A stretch of 64,000 bases of DNA from Pseudomonas sp. MM211 (GCF_020386635.1 NZ_CP081942.1:3348001-3412000); one strand, 5' to 3'. Numbered from the stretch's first letter, positions 45,911 through 56,822 are shown. Translations and numbers: made by a program. Notes: a model not told the origin generated them from the letters alone.

Positions 45911-46837
45911 TCAGATGTTGGCTGTCAGCAGCTTTTCCAGTTTTTCCTGATCACGGGCGAACTGGCGGATGCCTTCCGCGAGTTTCTCGGTGGCCATGGC
46001 GTCTTCGTTCATTTCCCAGCGGAACTGGCTCTCGCCGATGTGCGCTTCGCTCTGCCCGGAAATCTCCGCGCTGAGCTTGCGCTGCAGGGGGCCATTGTCG
46101 TCGGCCAGTTGCTGCAGCAGCTCCGGGCTGATGGTCAGGCGGTCGCAGCCGGCCAACTGCTCGATCTGGCTGATGTTGCGGAAGCTGGCACCCATGACCA
46201 CGGTCTTGTGGCCGTTGGCCTTGTAGTAGTCGTAGATGCGCGCCACCGACTGCACGCCCGGATCTTCGGCGCCGATGTAATCGCGGCCTTCGGCCTTCTT
46301 GTACCAGTCGTAGATACGGCCCACGAACGGCGAGATCAGGAAGGCGCCGGCATCGGCGCAGGCGCGCGCTTGCGCGAAGGAGAAGAGCAGGGTGAGGTTG
46401 GTCTGCACGCCAGCCTTTTCCAGCTGCTCGGCAGCGCGGATGCCTTCCCAGGTGGCGGCAATCTTGATCAGGATGCGCTCGCGGGTGACGCCGGCTTCTT
46501 CATACAGCTCTACCAAGCGCCGGGCACGGGCCAGGGTCGCCTGGGTGTCGAAGGACAGACGGGCGTCCACCTCGGTGGAGATGCGCCCCGGAATTACCTG
46601 CAGAATTTCCCGCCCAACGGTCACGCCGAAACGGTCGCTGGCCAGATCGACATCGCCCTTGCTGGCACTGACCGCCTGCTTGAGCAGCTCGGCATAACGC
46701 GGCAGGGCGGCAGCCTTGAGCAGCAGGGAAGGGTTGGTGGTGGCGTCCACCGGCTTGAGGCGGGCGATAGCGTCGATGTCACCGGTGTCGGCAACCACGG
46801 TGGTGAATTGCTTGAGTTGATCCAGCTTGGAGGTCAT
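45911..46837 (-). CDS. tal: Transaldolase
   Basis: Transfers a dihydroxyacetone unit in the pentose phosphate pathway. The 308-residue TalB-type enzyme shows [13 protein letters not shown] and the Schiff-base Lys in [16 protein letters not shown]. Full family length. It lies on the minus strand downstream of dusA, with 92 bases between. Confidence 0.96.
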   Translation of the reverse strand: MTSKLDQLKQFTTVVADTGDIDAIARLKPVDATTNPSLLLKAAALPRYAELLKQAVSASKGDVDLASDRFGVTVGREILQVIPGRISTEVDARLSFDTQATLARARRLVELYEEAGVTRERILIKIAATWEGIRAAEQLEKAGVQTNLTLLFSFAQARACADAGAFLISPFVGRIYDWYKKAEGRDYIGAEDPGVQSVARIYDYYKANGHKTVVMGASFRNISQIEQLAGCDRLTISPELLQQLADDNGPLQRKLSAEISGQSEAHIGESQFRWEMNEDAMATEKLAEGIRQFARDQEKLEKLLTANI

Positions 46838-46929
46838 GGCGGGGCCTTGTCGATTCGCGGTGCCATGACCTTACCTGAGCATCATGTAGTGCTCAACTGG
46901 TGGCACAACAGGTCGCTTTCGGCGACCCG

Positions 46930-47940
<1,011 letters not shown>

Positions 47941-48184
47941 TCGGGTTTCTATACGCTGAGTTTTGCTTGGCTCGCCTGAATCCGAGGGGGGATATCGGGA
48001 CGGGTCGAAAAGGCGCGCAGCTTACCAAGAAAAGTGCGCTGATTGCGGTTGTCGGTCGGTTGTTTGCCCTTAGATGGCGGCGTTGTCAGCTCGAAAATGG
48101 CGGGCTGCTGATCACGGGACGCACAGCGCGAATTGTCTGCAAATGGGCTGGTGCCAGCGTCCACTCACTGTGTAGGATGGCGCT

Positions 48185-48259
48185 CGGGTGTTAGCCGCAT
48201 GGTGCGGTGAGACAGGTTCAGTTGCGTTGGTCGGGCCGCCGCGCGGAGCCCGTTCGCCC
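48185..48259 (+). ncRNA. Candidate nhaA-I (lithium/sodium) riboswitch
   Basis: The 75 bases ending at the nhaA ATG fold into three helices: GGGTG (48186-48190) closes with CGCCC (48255-48259), CCGCA/TGCGG (48195-48199/48203-48207) forms a tight hairpin, and GGGC/GCCC (48233-48236/48248-48251) a third. GGAG, the only Shine-Dalgarno, lies in the third helix and would be sequestered. As I recall, structured leaders of this sort upstream of nhaA belong to the nhaA-I class, ligand lithium/sodium. The other 244 bases of the gap (47941-48184) hold no gene that I see. The class assignment is by memory and needs a covariance-model search. Confidence 0.55.
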
Positions 48260-49627
48260 ATGAAATCGCGCCCGTCTCGTCAGGATCTTCCCCGCGCCCA
48301 GCATTTGGCTGAGTGCGTCTTCGCGTTCATTCGCAGTCTTCTCCATCGTGAAGCCTTCAGTGGCGTAGTGTTGTTGCTCGCCACCGCTGCCGCACTGATC
48401 TGGGCCAATTCGCCCTATGCCGACAGCTATCACGCGCTCTGGCATGCGCCGGTGTCCTTTGGCTTCGGCAGCTTCGGCTTTTCCCAGTCCCTGCATTTCT
48501 GGATCAACGATGGCCTGATGACCCTGTTCTTTCTGGTCGTCGGCATGGAGATTCGCCGTGAGATGCACGACGGCGCGCTCGCCGATCTGCGTCAGGCGTC
48601 GTTGCCGATCGCTGCGGCCTGCGGTGGCGTGATAATGCCGGCGCTGATCTATGCCAGCCTCAATTATCAAGGCGCCGGGCTGCACGGCTGGGCGATTCCG
48701 GCCGCTACCGACATCGCTTTCGCCGTCGGGCTGCTGGCCTTGCTGGGCAAGGGCATTCCTTCCGGTGTGCGCATCTTCCTGCTGACCCTGGCGGTGATCG
48801 ACGATGTCATTGCGGTGATTCTGATCGCGCTGTTCTATTCGGACGGGCTCAACTACAGCGGCTTCGCCCTGGCCGGTGTCGGCGGGTTGGTGGTGCTGGG
48901 ATTGCAACGCATCGGCATCGGCTCGGCCTACGTCTATGTGCTGCCTGGCGCGCTGATGTGGGGTGGCCTGCTGATGACTGGTGCTCACCCGACCCTGGCT
49001 GGGGTGATTCTCGGCCTGATGACGCCGGTCATCTGCCTGCCAACCCGCGAACTGCCGCGCGCGACGGTTGGCCGAATCGCCCGTGAACTGGAAGATGACA
49101 GCGGCACTGCCGTGGCCTCCAACGAAGCGGCGCAGTCGTTGCGTGAACTGCGCCTTGCCCAGCGTGAGCTGTTGCCACCGGTGGTGCGTGTACAGCTGGC
49201 TCTGCATCCCTGGGTCACCTTCGGCCTGATGCCGCTGTTCGCCCTGGCCAATGCCGGTGTGAGCCTGGGCGGTGTCGACCTGTCCGAGAGCACCTCGCAT
49301 TGGGTGATGATGGGCGTGGCCATCGCGCTGCTGGCGGGCAAACCGATTGGCGTGATCAGCGTCAGCTGGCTGATGGTCAAGCTCGGTATCTGCCGCTTGC
49401 CGGCCGATGTGTCCTGGCGCGGCGTGACGCTGATCGGCCTGCTGGCGGGGATCGGCTTCACCATGTCGATCTTCATCGCCAACCTGGCCTTCAGCGATGC
49501 CAACCTGCTGGGCGCCGCCAAGCTCGGCGTGCTGTTGGGCTCGCTGGCGTCGGCGCTGGTCGGGCTGGCCTGGGGCGTGCTCTACGTGCGCGGCTTGCGC
49601 AGCGCTCGGGTTACCAGCGGGGGCTAG
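48260..49627 (+). CDS. nhaA: Na+/H+ antiporter NhaA
   Basis: Exports sodium (and lithium) in exchange for protons. The 455-residue protein has 12 predicted helices; the ion-binding residues are in [10 protein letters not shown] (Asp151) and VIDDVIAV (Asp181, Asp182), plus the C-terminal [13 protein letters not shown]. It has a longer N-terminal tail than E. coli NhaA. ATG 48260 is used because it abuts the structured leader and homologues begin MKxxxS; an upstream GTG/TTG-initiated frame would overlap that leader. Confidence 0.94.
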   Translation: MKSRPSRQDLPRAQHLAECVFAFIRSLLHREAFSGVVLLLATAAALIWANSPYADSYHALWHAPVSFGFGSFGFSQSLHFWINDGLMTLFFLVVGMEIRREMHDGALADLRQASLPIAAACGGVIMPALIYASLNYQGAGLHGWAIPAATDIAFAVGLLALLGKGIPSGVRIFLLTLAVIDDVIAVILIALFYSDGLNYSGFALAGVGGLVVLGLQRIGIGSAYVYVLPGALMWGGLLMTGAHPTLAGVILGLMTPVICLPTRELPRATVGRIARELEDDSGTAVASNEAAQSLRELRLAQRELLPPVVRVQLALHPWVTFGLMPLFALANAGVSLGGVDLSESTSHWVMMGVAIALLAGKPIGVISVSWLMVKLGICRLPADVSWRGVTLIGLLAGIGFTMSIFIANLAFSDANLLGAAKLGVLLGSLASALVGLAWGVLYVRGLRSARVTSGG

Positions 49628-50556
49628 TCGGCGAAAGGGATCTGCGGCGTGTCCGGATCCAGTTGCTGGCGGCGGAACTGGCCGGGCGGCAAACCGTGGA
49701 TTTGCCGGAAACGCCGCGAAAAGTAGGCCTCGTCGGCGAAGCCGCATAGCCGCGCCACTTCGCCCACCGGCTTGCTGCCGTTGAGCAGGTGGTTGCGGGC
49801 GGCGTGCATGCGCCGCTCCAGCACCATGTCGCTGAAGGTCTTGCCAACTTCCTTGCGCAGCCAGTGGGTCAGGTAGCTGGGCGACAAGTAGGTGGCAGCG
49901 GCGACCTTCTTCAGGTTCAGATCCGGGTCGGTGATGTTGCGCCGCAGGTATTCGGACATCCGCCCCAGCGCATCACGGCGGCTCGCCTGAGCGGCGTTGC
50001 TTTCCGCCAGTTGCTTGAGTGGTTCGGCGTAGAGCATGCACACCAGGCCGATCATCTGCAGCATCAGGCCCTTGAGGATTTCCCGCACGCCGAACTGGCG
50101 ACTGACGTCCAGCTCGCGCATCTGCGCGATCAGGGCGCAGACCCGGGCGAAGTGCTCGTCGTCGAGGGTGAAATCCAGATATTCCTGAAAGCGGAAGGGC
50201 GACAGCTCCGGTGCGAGCAGAATGGAAACGTCTTCAAGATCCATCGGGTCGCATTGCAGATGGGGCAGCAGGAAGGTCTGCGAAAAGTTGATGACGATGA
50301 AGCTGCTTTCCGGCGGATGGGGAATCACGTGCACCCGATGGGGCAGGATGAACGCCAGGGTGTTGCGCGGAAAAGGCCGCTCGACGTTGCCGATGTGCTG
50401 AACGGTGTCGCCACCGAGATTGATCTGGATCTGGAAGTATTCGTGACGATGGGGCGCGGTTTCTGCACGACGGCCCTTTTTATCGCGGATGTAGAAGTCC
50501 GTCAGCTCGCTACGCTGCTGCATTAAGTAGGTAGGAACTCGACTCAGTGAAGACAT
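49624..50556 (-). CDS. AraC-family transcriptional regulator
   Basis: A 310-residue regulator: N-terminal cupin-like sensor ([14 protein letters not shown]) and a C-terminal double HTH ([34 protein letters not shown] and [31 protein letters not shown]). It ends 4 bases inside the nhaA 3' end and is divergent from the MFS-led catabolic cluster, 577 bases away. So it most likely activates that cluster. Confidence 0.92.
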   Translation of the reverse strand: MSSLSRVPTYLMQQRSELTDFYIRDKKGRRAETAPHRHEYFQIQINLGGDTVQHIGNVERPFPRNTLAFILPHRVHVIPHPPESSFIVINFSQTFLLPHLQCDPMDLEDVSILLAPELSPFRFQEYLDFTLDDEHFARVCALIAQMRELDVSRQFGVREILKGLMLQMIGLVCMLYAEPLKQLAESNAAQASRRDALGRMSEYLRRNITDPDLNLKKVAAATYLSPSYLTHWLRKEVGKTFSDMVLERRMHAARNHLLNGSKPVGEVARLCGFADEAYFSRRFRQIHGLPPGQFRRQQLDPDTPQIPFAD

Positions 50557-51133
50557 CTACCAGCTCTCGGGTTAAGAATCTTTCGCAACATATTGGCCGT
50601 TGGCGGAGGGCTCTGGCAAGCAGTTGTACGATGATGAACCCGTCTGGGTGCGATAGTTGCCGTGGGTGGCCGTTACGTACTGTCCAAATCATGAGAGTTG
50701 CTTAAAGTAACGATAAACCTCTCTGGAACGGTACTTTCAGAGGGGTTTCTTGTGTTTCTTACGCCCAGTCGGCCAACAGGATTTTTTGGACTGGTTCAAC
50801 GCAGAGGGAGGGCACCGCAAAAAACGATCTAACGGAAATATTGATTTACAAAGGTTGTACGATCACCTTGTGGGCATGCACAGCAACATCTCATCCAAAA
50901 ACAATCTCAGGTGCAGCCCCATGACTCTTCGCCTCGTTTCATTGCCAACCGCCAACTCGCCCCCACGTCGATCACCTCGCACGCTGTTCAAGCGCGCCGG
51001 CTGATTCTCCACGGCGTCTGCCACGCCGCGTTGTAACGCCCGAGCCCCAACGATAACGCCCACCCCGCAAACCGAGGGTGAGGGACGTCTTCGCCCGAAA
51101 AATCTCGATACTTCCAATCATAAGAGGTCACCC
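50557..51133. promoter_or_regulatory. Regulatory region between AraC gene and catabolic cluster, 577 bases
   Basis: No gene is convincing here; an 84-codon frame at 50750-51004 lacks any family-like sequence. The region holds two copies of TTGTACGAT, at 50624-50632 (AGTTGTACGATGATG) and 50855-50863 (GGTTGTACGATCACC), 231 bases apart, which may be half-sites for the adjacent AraC protein. A ribosome-binding site AGAGG (51122-51126) precedes the MFS gene. Confidence 0.5.
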
Positions 51134-52480
51134 ATGTCGAGTATCCCTACCTCCCAGGCTGTAACAGCCGAGCACACCAGGACTGCCGAGGCAGCCGTGC
51201 CGCAGAGCCTGCCGACCCGTCGGCGCTGGTTCATGCTGTCGCTGCTGCTGATCGCCACCATCATCAACTACGTCGATCGGGTGAACATTTCCATCGCCGC
51301 GCCGTTCATGGCTGAGGACCTTGGTCTGGACAAGATGCAGATGGGCCTGATTTTCTCGGCCTTTGCCTGGACTTACGCCCTGGCCCTGGTGCCGGCCGGG
51401 TTCATCGCTGACCGTTTCGGTTCGCGGCTGACTTATGGCGTATCGCTGATCGGTTGGTCTGCGGTCACCGTGTGCCAGGGGCTGGTGAGCAACTTCGGCG
51501 CGTTGTTCGGGCTGCGACTCGCCGTTGGCGCCATGGAGGCGCCGGCATTCCCGGCCAACAGCCGTGCGGTGACGGTCTGGTTCCCGGCCCGTGAGCGGGG
51601 AGTGGCCAGCAGCATCTACGTCTGTGGCCAATACCTGGGCACCGCGCTGTTCACCGGTGCGCTGCTGTGGCTGGCAACCACCTATGACTGGCGGCATATT
51701 TTCTACACCACAGGCGCGGCAGGGATTCTCTTCGGGGTCATCTGGCTGTACCTGTACCGGGATCCGATGAACTGCAAGAAGGTTAGCAAGGAAGAGCTGA
51801 AATACATCGAGGAGGGCGGTGCACTGGCCAAGAGCAGCCAGCAGCGCACCAAGTTCAACTGGCGCCAGGTTGCTGAGCTGTTCCGCTACCGCCAGGTGTG
51901 GGCGATCTGCATTGGCAAGTTCGCCAGTACCTCGGCGCTGTATTTCTTCCTGACCTGGTTTCCGACCTACCTGATCGAGGAACGCCACCTGACCATCATC
52001 AAGGTCGGCATATTCGCGGTCATGCCGTTCATTGGCGCCACGGTGGGCATCCTGCTGGCGGGCATCGTCTCCGACACGCTGATACGCCGCGGCTACTCGC
52101 TGTCTTTCGCGCGCAAATTGCCGCTGGTGGTGGGCTCGATGCTCGGCATGTCGATCGTGCTGGTCAACTTCACCGACTCCAACGTGCTGTGCATCGCCAT
52201 TCTCACCCTGGCGTTCTTCGCCCAAGGCATCGCTTCTTCATCCTGGGCGGCGGTTTCGGAGGTAGCGCCCAAGGAACTGATCGGCCTGACCGGTGGCGTC
52301 ACCAGCCTGGCGGCCAATATCGGTGGCATCGTCACGCCCATCGTGATTGGCGCCATCGTGCAATCCACCGGCTCTTTCGCCATGGCCTTTTGGTTTATCG
52401 GCGGGGTCGCCCTGATGGGCACTTTGTCTTACTCACTGTTGCTGGGGCGTTTGTACCGCATCCAGCTGCAAGCACGCTGA
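51134..52480 (+). CDS. MFS anion:cation symporter (sugar-acid/phthalate-type)
   Basis: A 448-residue twelve-helix MFS protein of the ACS family (as GudP, phthalate permease): it opens with RRWFMLSLLLIATIINYVDRVNISIAAPFMAEDLG, has motif A GFIADRFGSR and the conserved WFPARERGVASSI. These import monocarboxylates such as hexuronates, aldonates or aromatic acids. First gene of the cluster, so it should import its substrate. A FAH-family gene follows after 138 bases. Confidence 0.93.
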   Translation: MSSIPTSQAVTAEHTRTAEAAVPQSLPTRRRWFMLSLLLIATIINYVDRVNISIAAPFMAEDLGLDKMQMGLIFSAFAWTYALALVPAGFIADRFGSRLTYGVSLIGWSAVTVCQGLVSNFGALFGLRLAVGAMEAPAFPANSRAVTVWFPARERGVASSIYVCGQYLGTALFTGALLWLATTYDWRHIFYTTGAAGILFGVIWLYLYRDPMNCKKVSKEELKYIEEGGALAKSSQQRTKFNWRQVAELFRYRQVWAICIGKFASTSALYFFLTWFPTYLIEERHLTIIKVGIFAVMPFIGATVGILLAGIVSDTLIRRGYSLSFARKLPLVVGSMLGMSIVLVNFTDSNVLCIAILTLAFFAQGIASSSWAAVSEVAPKELIGLTGGVTSLAANIGGIVTPIVIGAIVQSTGSFAMAFWFIGGVALMGTLSYSLLLGRLYRIQLQAR

Positions 52481-52618
52481 CGGTGATGCGTCGGCGCTCC
52501 AGCGTGGCGACGCAAGCCTTTGAATTGACCGGTTTTGTCCAATACGAAGCAGCTTTCGTCCAACTTTTAACGAGCACACGGCCTTAGGCTGAACGCTCTG
52601 AACAGGAATCCAATAACA

Positions 52619-53314
52619 ATGACTTCTACTTCCTATGTTTTCACGCCAGAACCCCAGGTCGATCTGCCGGTAGCCGGCAGCGACCAGCGCTTTCCGGTTG
52701 GCCGGGTGTTCTGCGTGGGCCGCAACTATCCCTGGCCGGGCGCCAGCAGCGAGAAACCCGACGCACCGGTGTTCTTCATGAAGCCGGCCAGCGCCGTGGT
52801 CGAGGCGGTGGGTGAGGTGATCTACCCGCCAATGACGGACGAGTTCTGCCATGAAATCGAATTCGTGGTGGCGATTGGTAAGGGCGGCGCGAACATCACC
52901 GAAGCCAGCGCGCTGGAACACGTCTGGGGCTACGCCGCCGGTCTCGATCTGACCCGCCGTGATATCCAGATGCGGGTCAAGAGCGCGGGCATGGCCTGGG
53001 AAATGGCCAAGGTCTTCGAAGGTGCTGCACCGATCAGCGCCGTGGTGCCGGTCGCTAAGGCCGGGCACCCGGAGCAGGGCGCAGTGTGGTTGAGCGTCAA
53101 CGGTCAGGAGCGGCAGCGCAGCAGCCTAGAGGCGCAGATCTTTACGGTCGGTGAAGTGATCAGCCTGCTGTCCCGCCTGGTGCCGCTGCGCCCTGGCGAT
53201 CTGATCATGACCGGCACGCCCCACGGTGTCGCCGCCCTTAATCCGGGGGACGTGATCAATGCGGGTATCGGCGGTGTTGCCGAATTGGAAATGCGTGTTG
53301 GCGAGCGCCCCTAG
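52619..53314 (+). CDS. Fumarylacetoacetate-hydrolase (FAH) family protein
   Basis: A 231-residue FAH-fold enzyme with the metal-binding array: VFCVGRNY, HEIEFVVAIGKGG, GYAAGLDLTRRDIQ, and TGTPHGVAALNPGD. FAH enzymes cleave C-C bonds in beta-diketo acids (fumarylpyruvate, acylpyruvate, 2,4-diketo-3-deoxy sugar acids) or hydrate/decarboxylate related acids. As the family is broad the reaction cannot be fixed from the sequence. It lies between the transporter and an SDR gene. Confidence 0.9.
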   Translation: MTSTSYVFTPEPQVDLPVAGSDQRFPVGRVFCVGRNYPWPGASSEKPDAPVFFMKPASAVVEAVGEVIYPPMTDEFCHEIEFVVAIGKGGANITEASALEHVWGYAAGLDLTRRDIQMRVKSAGMAWEMAKVFEGAAPISAVVPVAKAGHPEQGAVWLSVNGQERQRSSLEAQIFTVGEVISLLSRLVPLRPGDLIMTGTPHGVAALNPGDVINAGIGGVAELEMRVGERP

Positions 53315-53356
53315 TATTTTCGAGCAAGGGCTGCATTGTTAAAGCGGGCGTTCGAT

Positions 53357-53420
53357 TTGGTGGGCTAAAGCCCACCCTACGCTTGGATGCACGGCTGTAG
53401 GGTGGGCTTCAGCCCACCAA
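53357..53420. repeat. Inverted pair of 24-base extragenic repeats
   Basis: 53357-53380 and 53397-53420 are reverse complements but for one base: each is a GTAGGGTGGGCT...AGCCCACCAA palindrome. A Pseudomonas-type repeat between FAH and SDR genes; it may attenuate read-through. Confidence 0.85.
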
Positions 53421-53514
53421 TTGGAGCCCCACAACGTACGTCCGCTGTCACCACTTCGCTGCCGCTAAACAAGCCGACTGCACGTCGTAAACAGGTCACC
53501 GAGGAGAACAACAA

Positions 53515-54279
53515 ATGTCCCATGAAACCCTGAAAAAAGTCGCGCTGGTAACCGGCGCAGGCAGCGGTATCGGCAAGGCCGTTGCCGAGGCGCTGATGGC
53601 CGATGGTTTTTCGCTGGTACTGGCCGGGCGTCGACCCGAGCCGCTGCAGGCGCTGGCCGAGGCCGCTCGTACGCGTGGCCAGGAAGCCATCGCAGTGCCT
53701 ACCGACGTACGCGATCCGGCCAGCGTCGATGCCCTGTTCGCCACCGTGGAGGAGGTCTACGGGCGGCTCGACGTGATCTTCAACAACGCTGGCGTCAATA
53801 CGCCCGCGGTGACGCTCGACGAACTGGATGTCGAGCAGTGGCGCAACGTCATCGACACCAACCTCAATGGCGTCTTTCTCTGCGCGCGCGGCGCCTTCCG
53901 CCTGATGCGCAAGCAAACGCCGCAGGGCGGCCGGATCATCAACAACGGTTCGATCTCGGCACATACGCCGCGCCCCTACAGCAGCGCTTACACCACCAGC
54001 AAGCACGCGGTGCTGGGCCTGACCAAGTCCCTGGCACTCGATGGCCGCGAGTTCAGCATCGCCTGCAGCCAGATCGATATCGGCAACGCCCTGACCGAAC
54101 TGTCAGTGCGCATGACCAAGGGCGTGCGTCAGGCCAATGGCGAGATCGCCGTCGAGCCCATGGTCGACGTCAAGCACGTCGCCGATGCCGTGCGCTATAT
54201 CGCCGGGCTGCCGCTCTCGGCCAACGTGCTGAACATGACCGTGATGGCCACCAACATGCCCTTCGTTGGCCGCGGCTGA
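53515..54279 (+). CDS. Short-chain dehydrogenase/reductase
   Basis: A 254-residue NAD(P)-dependent oxidoreductase with a Rossmann start [23 protein letters not shown], active-site Ser (INNGSISA), and YTTSKHA (Tyr-x-x-x-Lys). Classical SDR length and motifs. It is expected to oxidise or reduce a hydroxyl intermediate next to the FAH and D-2-hydroxyacid enzymes. GGAG (53502-53505) gives the start. Confidence 0.93.
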   Translation: MSHETLKKVALVTGAGSGIGKAVAEALMADGFSLVLAGRRPEPLQALAEAARTRGQEAIAVPTDVRDPASVDALFATVEEVYGRLDVIFNNAGVNTPAVTLDELDVEQWRNVIDTNLNGVFLCARGAFRLMRKQTPQGGRIINNGSISAHTPRPYSSAYTTSKHAVLGLTKSLALDGREFSIACSQIDIGNALTELSVRMTKGVRQANGEIAVEPMVDVKHVADAVRYIAGLPLSANVLNMTVMATNMPFVGRG

Positions 54280-54325
54280 TCGGCAGGCCCCTGACGGCCT
54301 GCCCCAACAGATAAATGAGGTACCC

Positions 54326-55282
54326 ATGAAACCAGAAGTCTTGCAGCTCAGCCCCATCCTGATCCCCGAGATACGCGACCAGCTCGACCAGCTGTTCACC
54401 ATCCGCCGCTACTACGAGCAGGCTGACAAACCTGCTTACCTAGCTCAGCACGGCGCCAATATCCGCGGGGTGATCACCGGCGGACACACCGGTATCAGCC
54501 AGGCCGTGATGGCGCAATTGCCGAACCTCGAAGTGGTCGCGGTCAATGGCGTGGGCACAGACGCCATTGATCTGGCCTACGCCCGTGATCGCGGTATCCA
54601 GGTGACGGCTACTATCGGGGCATTGACTGAGGACGTCGCTGATCTGGCCATCGGTCTGCTGATTTGCGCGTGTCGTGGCATCAGTACGGGTGACCGTTAT
54701 GTGCGCAGCGGGCAGTGGGCAATGAGCGCCACGCCGCTGGTGCCGTTGCCGCTGGCCCGGCAGATGTCCGGTATGCGTATCGGCATCGTCGGCATGGGTC
54801 GTGTTGGCCGAGCCGTGGCCACTCGCGCCGCTGCATTCGGTTGCCCGATCAGTTACACCGATCTGCAGGCGATGAGTGACGTGCCGTACACCTTTGTGAA
54901 GGATCTGCTGACGCTGGCCAACGACAGCGACGCGCTGATTCTGGCGGCCGCTGCCGACAAGGGCGAAGCCATCGTCAATGCCGAGGTGCTGCACGCCCTG
55001 GGCCGCGAGGGTTACCTGATCAATATCGCCCGCGGCAAGCTGGTCGATGAGCCGGCCCTGGTCGCCGCGCTGCAGAGCGGCCAGATTGCCGGTGCCGGCC
55101 TCGACGTATTCGCCGACGAGCCACAGGTGCCTGGCGAGCTGTTCGGGCTCGAGCAGGTGGTACTGCAACCCCATCGCGCCAGCGCCACGGTGCAGACCCG
55201 TACGCGCATGGGTGAGATGGTGGTCGCCAGCCTGGTGGACGTGTTCGCCGGGCGCAAGCCGGCGGGTAGTGTCACAGGTTGA
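54326..55282 (+). CDS. D-isomer specific 2-hydroxyacid dehydrogenase
   Basis: A 318-residue NAD(P)H enzyme that interconverts 2-oxo and D-2-hydroxy acids (glyoxylate/hydroxypyruvate reductase type). NAD(P) loop GIVGMGRVGRAVATRA, then the catalytic Arg (INIARGKLVDE), Glu (DEPQVPG region) and His (QPHRASAT). ATG 54326 with TGAGG upstream. Last gene of the cluster; a terminator follows at 55319. Confidence 0.92.
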   Translation: MKPEVLQLSPILIPEIRDQLDQLFTIRRYYEQADKPAYLAQHGANIRGVITGGHTGISQAVMAQLPNLEVVAVNGVGTDAIDLAYARDRGIQVTATIGALTEDVADLAIGLLICACRGISTGDRYVRSGQWAMSATPLVPLPLARQMSGMRIGIVGMGRVGRAVATRAAAFGCPISYTDLQAMSDVPYTFVKDLLTLANDSDALILAAAADKGEAIVNAEVLHALGREGYLINIARGKLVDEPALVAALQSGQIAGAGLDVFADEPQVPGELFGLEQVVLQPHRASATVQTRTRMGEMVVASLVDVFAGRKPAGSVTG

Positions 55283-55318
55283 TCGTTTTGCGGACGGCGG
55301 CTCACGCAGGGCCGCCCT

Positions 55319-55354
55319 TTGGGGCCAGTGATCGTATGTCTGGCCCCTGTTTTA
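55319..55354 (+). terminator. Terminator after the catabolic cluster
   Basis: GGGGCCAG (55321-55328) with CTGGCCCC (55340-55347) then TGTTTT. It isolates the cluster from the manganese riboswitch downstream, and together they fill the 339-base gap 55283-55621. Confidence 0.88.
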
Positions 55355-55452
55355 GCGCTGACGGTAATCGTTGAGCACTGCGGCAGCCAGTTGGCTTTTC
55401 CCGGCAGAAAAAGTGGTTTTTTCAGTCGGTGCTTTTAGGTAAAGTGCGGGCC

Positions 55453-55621
55453 TCTTTGGGGAGTAGCCTGCTGTCGAGTTCGCTCGGTAGCGTTCGTATC
55501 AACATTCTCGGCAGAAGCCGTGGTGCGAACACCGTGAGGTTGGTGAGACCAATGACAGATACGTGCCTAAGGTCGGGCGCGTGTATCCGTCATTGACTCA
55601 TAGCCCGACCGAGACGTACCC
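55453..55621 (+). ncRNA. yybP-ykoY manganese riboswitch
   Basis: The aptamer (55453-55555) has the class-defining loops GGGGAGTAGCC (55458-55468) and GTGAGACCAA (55543-55552) and the shared GTTCGTATCAACATTCTCGG segment known from mntP leaders. P1 pairs TCTTTGG (55453-55459) with CCAATGA (55549-55555) with one mismatch. In the expression platform TCATTG (55590-55595) could instead pair with CAATGA (55550-55555), and GGTCGGGC/GCCCGACC (55571-55578/55603-55610) forms a hairpin before the GTG start. So Mn2+ should release translation of mntP. Confidence 0.9.
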
Positions 55622-56188
55622 GTGAACCCCTTTTCCCTCATTCTCCTGGCTTTCGCCATGTCCACGGACGCCTTCGCTGCAGCTATCGGCAAGGGCGCCA
55701 GTCTGCACAAGCCCCGATTCATAGATGCCCTGCGCACCGGACTGATCTTCGGTGTCATCGAAGGCATCACCCCTGTGGTCGGCTGGTTCATCGGCCAGGC
55801 TGCGGTTGGCTTCGTCGAAGAATGGGATCACTGGATCGCCTTCGTGCTGCTCCTGCTGCTCGGCCTGCACATGATCTACGCCGGCCTGCAGCCCGATGCG
55901 GCAGAGGCGTCCGAGAAAGCCAAATCACATTCCTTCTGGGTACTGGCGGTGACTGCCTTCGCCACCAGCATCGATGCGCTGGCTGTGGGCGTCGGCCTGG
56001 CATTTGTCGACGTCAACATCTGGATCGCCGCGCTGGCGATTGGCCTGGCAACCATGACCATGGTCACCATTGGCGTGATGCTCGGTCGCGTAATCGGCAC
56101 CGCTATCGGCCACAAGGCCGAGATCATCGGCGGCCTGGTGTTGATCGGGGTCGGTGCGGCGATTCTCTATGATCACACCATGCTCTGA
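55622..56188 (+). CDS. mntP: Manganese efflux pump MntP
   Basis: A 188-residue, six-helix exporter of Mn2+. Conserved DxxxxxxxxG blocks: [13 protein letters not shown] in helix 1 and [14 protein letters not shown] in helix 4, each with its essential Asp, are present. GTG start (55622), directly after the riboswitch; homologues begin [19 protein letters not shown]. It is alone in its transcript, with the next gene on the opposite strand. Confidence 0.96.
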   Translation: MNPFSLILLAFAMSTDAFAAAIGKGASLHKPRFIDALRTGLIFGVIEGITPVVGWFIGQAAVGFVEEWDHWIAFVLLLLLGLHMIYAGLQPDAAEASEKAKSHSFWVLAVTAFATSIDALAVGVGLAFVDVNIWIAALAIGLATMTMVTIGVMLGRVIGTAIGHKAEIIGGLVLIGVGAAILYDHTML

Positions 56189-56242
56189 CTAATCTGCAAT
56201 CGGACAGCCAGTCGCTGAATGCCGCGCCGGGCCTCACCTCGC

Positions 56243-56752
56243 TCAGGAGAAGCGGCCGTAGCGGCCCGAAGAATAGAGCAGTGGCTGCTGATCGCTGTGC
56301 CAGCAGTCCAGCACCTCGGCAATCGCTACCAGATGGGTGCCGACATGGTGGAAGTCGGTGATCCGGCAGTCGAAGCCGGCGGTACTGGCCAGCAGCGCCG
56401 GGTTGCCACTGTCCAGGCGACGCCAGGCGTGCTTGCCGAAACGTTGTTCGGGCGGCAGACGGCCGGCGAAATCATTGGCGGCTTCTTCAGCATTGGCATT
56501 CAGCACGTTGACGCAAAAGCGTTTCTGGCGGATCAGGTGCGGGTAGATGCTCGCGCCACTGTTCACTGCGATCAGCACGGTTGGCGGATCGGCAGTCACC
56601 GAGCTGAATGCGGTAGCGGTAAGCCCGTAATCGGCATCGCCGCCAGCGCAGGTGATGATGTTCACCGAGGCGGCGGTGCTGCGCATGGCTTGCTTGAAAT
56701 CGACGGCGTCGACGGTGTCGATGAGAGGTTTTTCCAGAACGAGTACGGTCAT
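56243..56752 (-). CDS. Flavin reductase (FMN reductase partner)
   Basis: A 169-residue flavin reductase of the NtaB/HpaC family: FKQAMRSTAASVNIITC, YGLTATAFSSVTADPPTVLIAVN, and the closing FHHVGTHLVAIAEV. It supplies FMNH2 to two-component monooxygenases such as the LLM enzymes at 58267-59373, 59505-60839, 61813-63147 and 808-2148. Start 56752 (MTVLVLEK). On the same strand as those genes, as the last member of the cluster. Confidence 0.93.
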   Translation of the reverse strand: MTVLVLEKPLIDTVDAVDFKQAMRSTAASVNIITCAGGDADYGLTATAFSSVTADPPTVLIAVNSGASIYPHLIRQKRFCVNVLNANAEEAANDFAGRLPPEQRFGKHAWRRLDSGNPALLASTAGFDCRITDFHHVGTHLVAIAEVLDCWHSDQQPLLYSSGRYGRFS

Positions 56753-56822
56753 GTAAGGCTCGGTGTTCTTGATTTGGGTGGTGGGCGATAGAGCAGGGTG
56801 TTTGTCATGGGCCCGCATGCGG

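Noticed and set aside
48218..49747. 509-codon minus-strand frame opposite nhaA
   Set aside because: His/Gln/Arg-rich antisense text with no domain; NhaA on the plus strand has all catalytic residues.
50750..51004. 84-codon ORF in the AraC/MFS gap
   Set aside because: No ribosome-binding site, no family likeness, atypical composition, and it spans one TTGTACGAT element.
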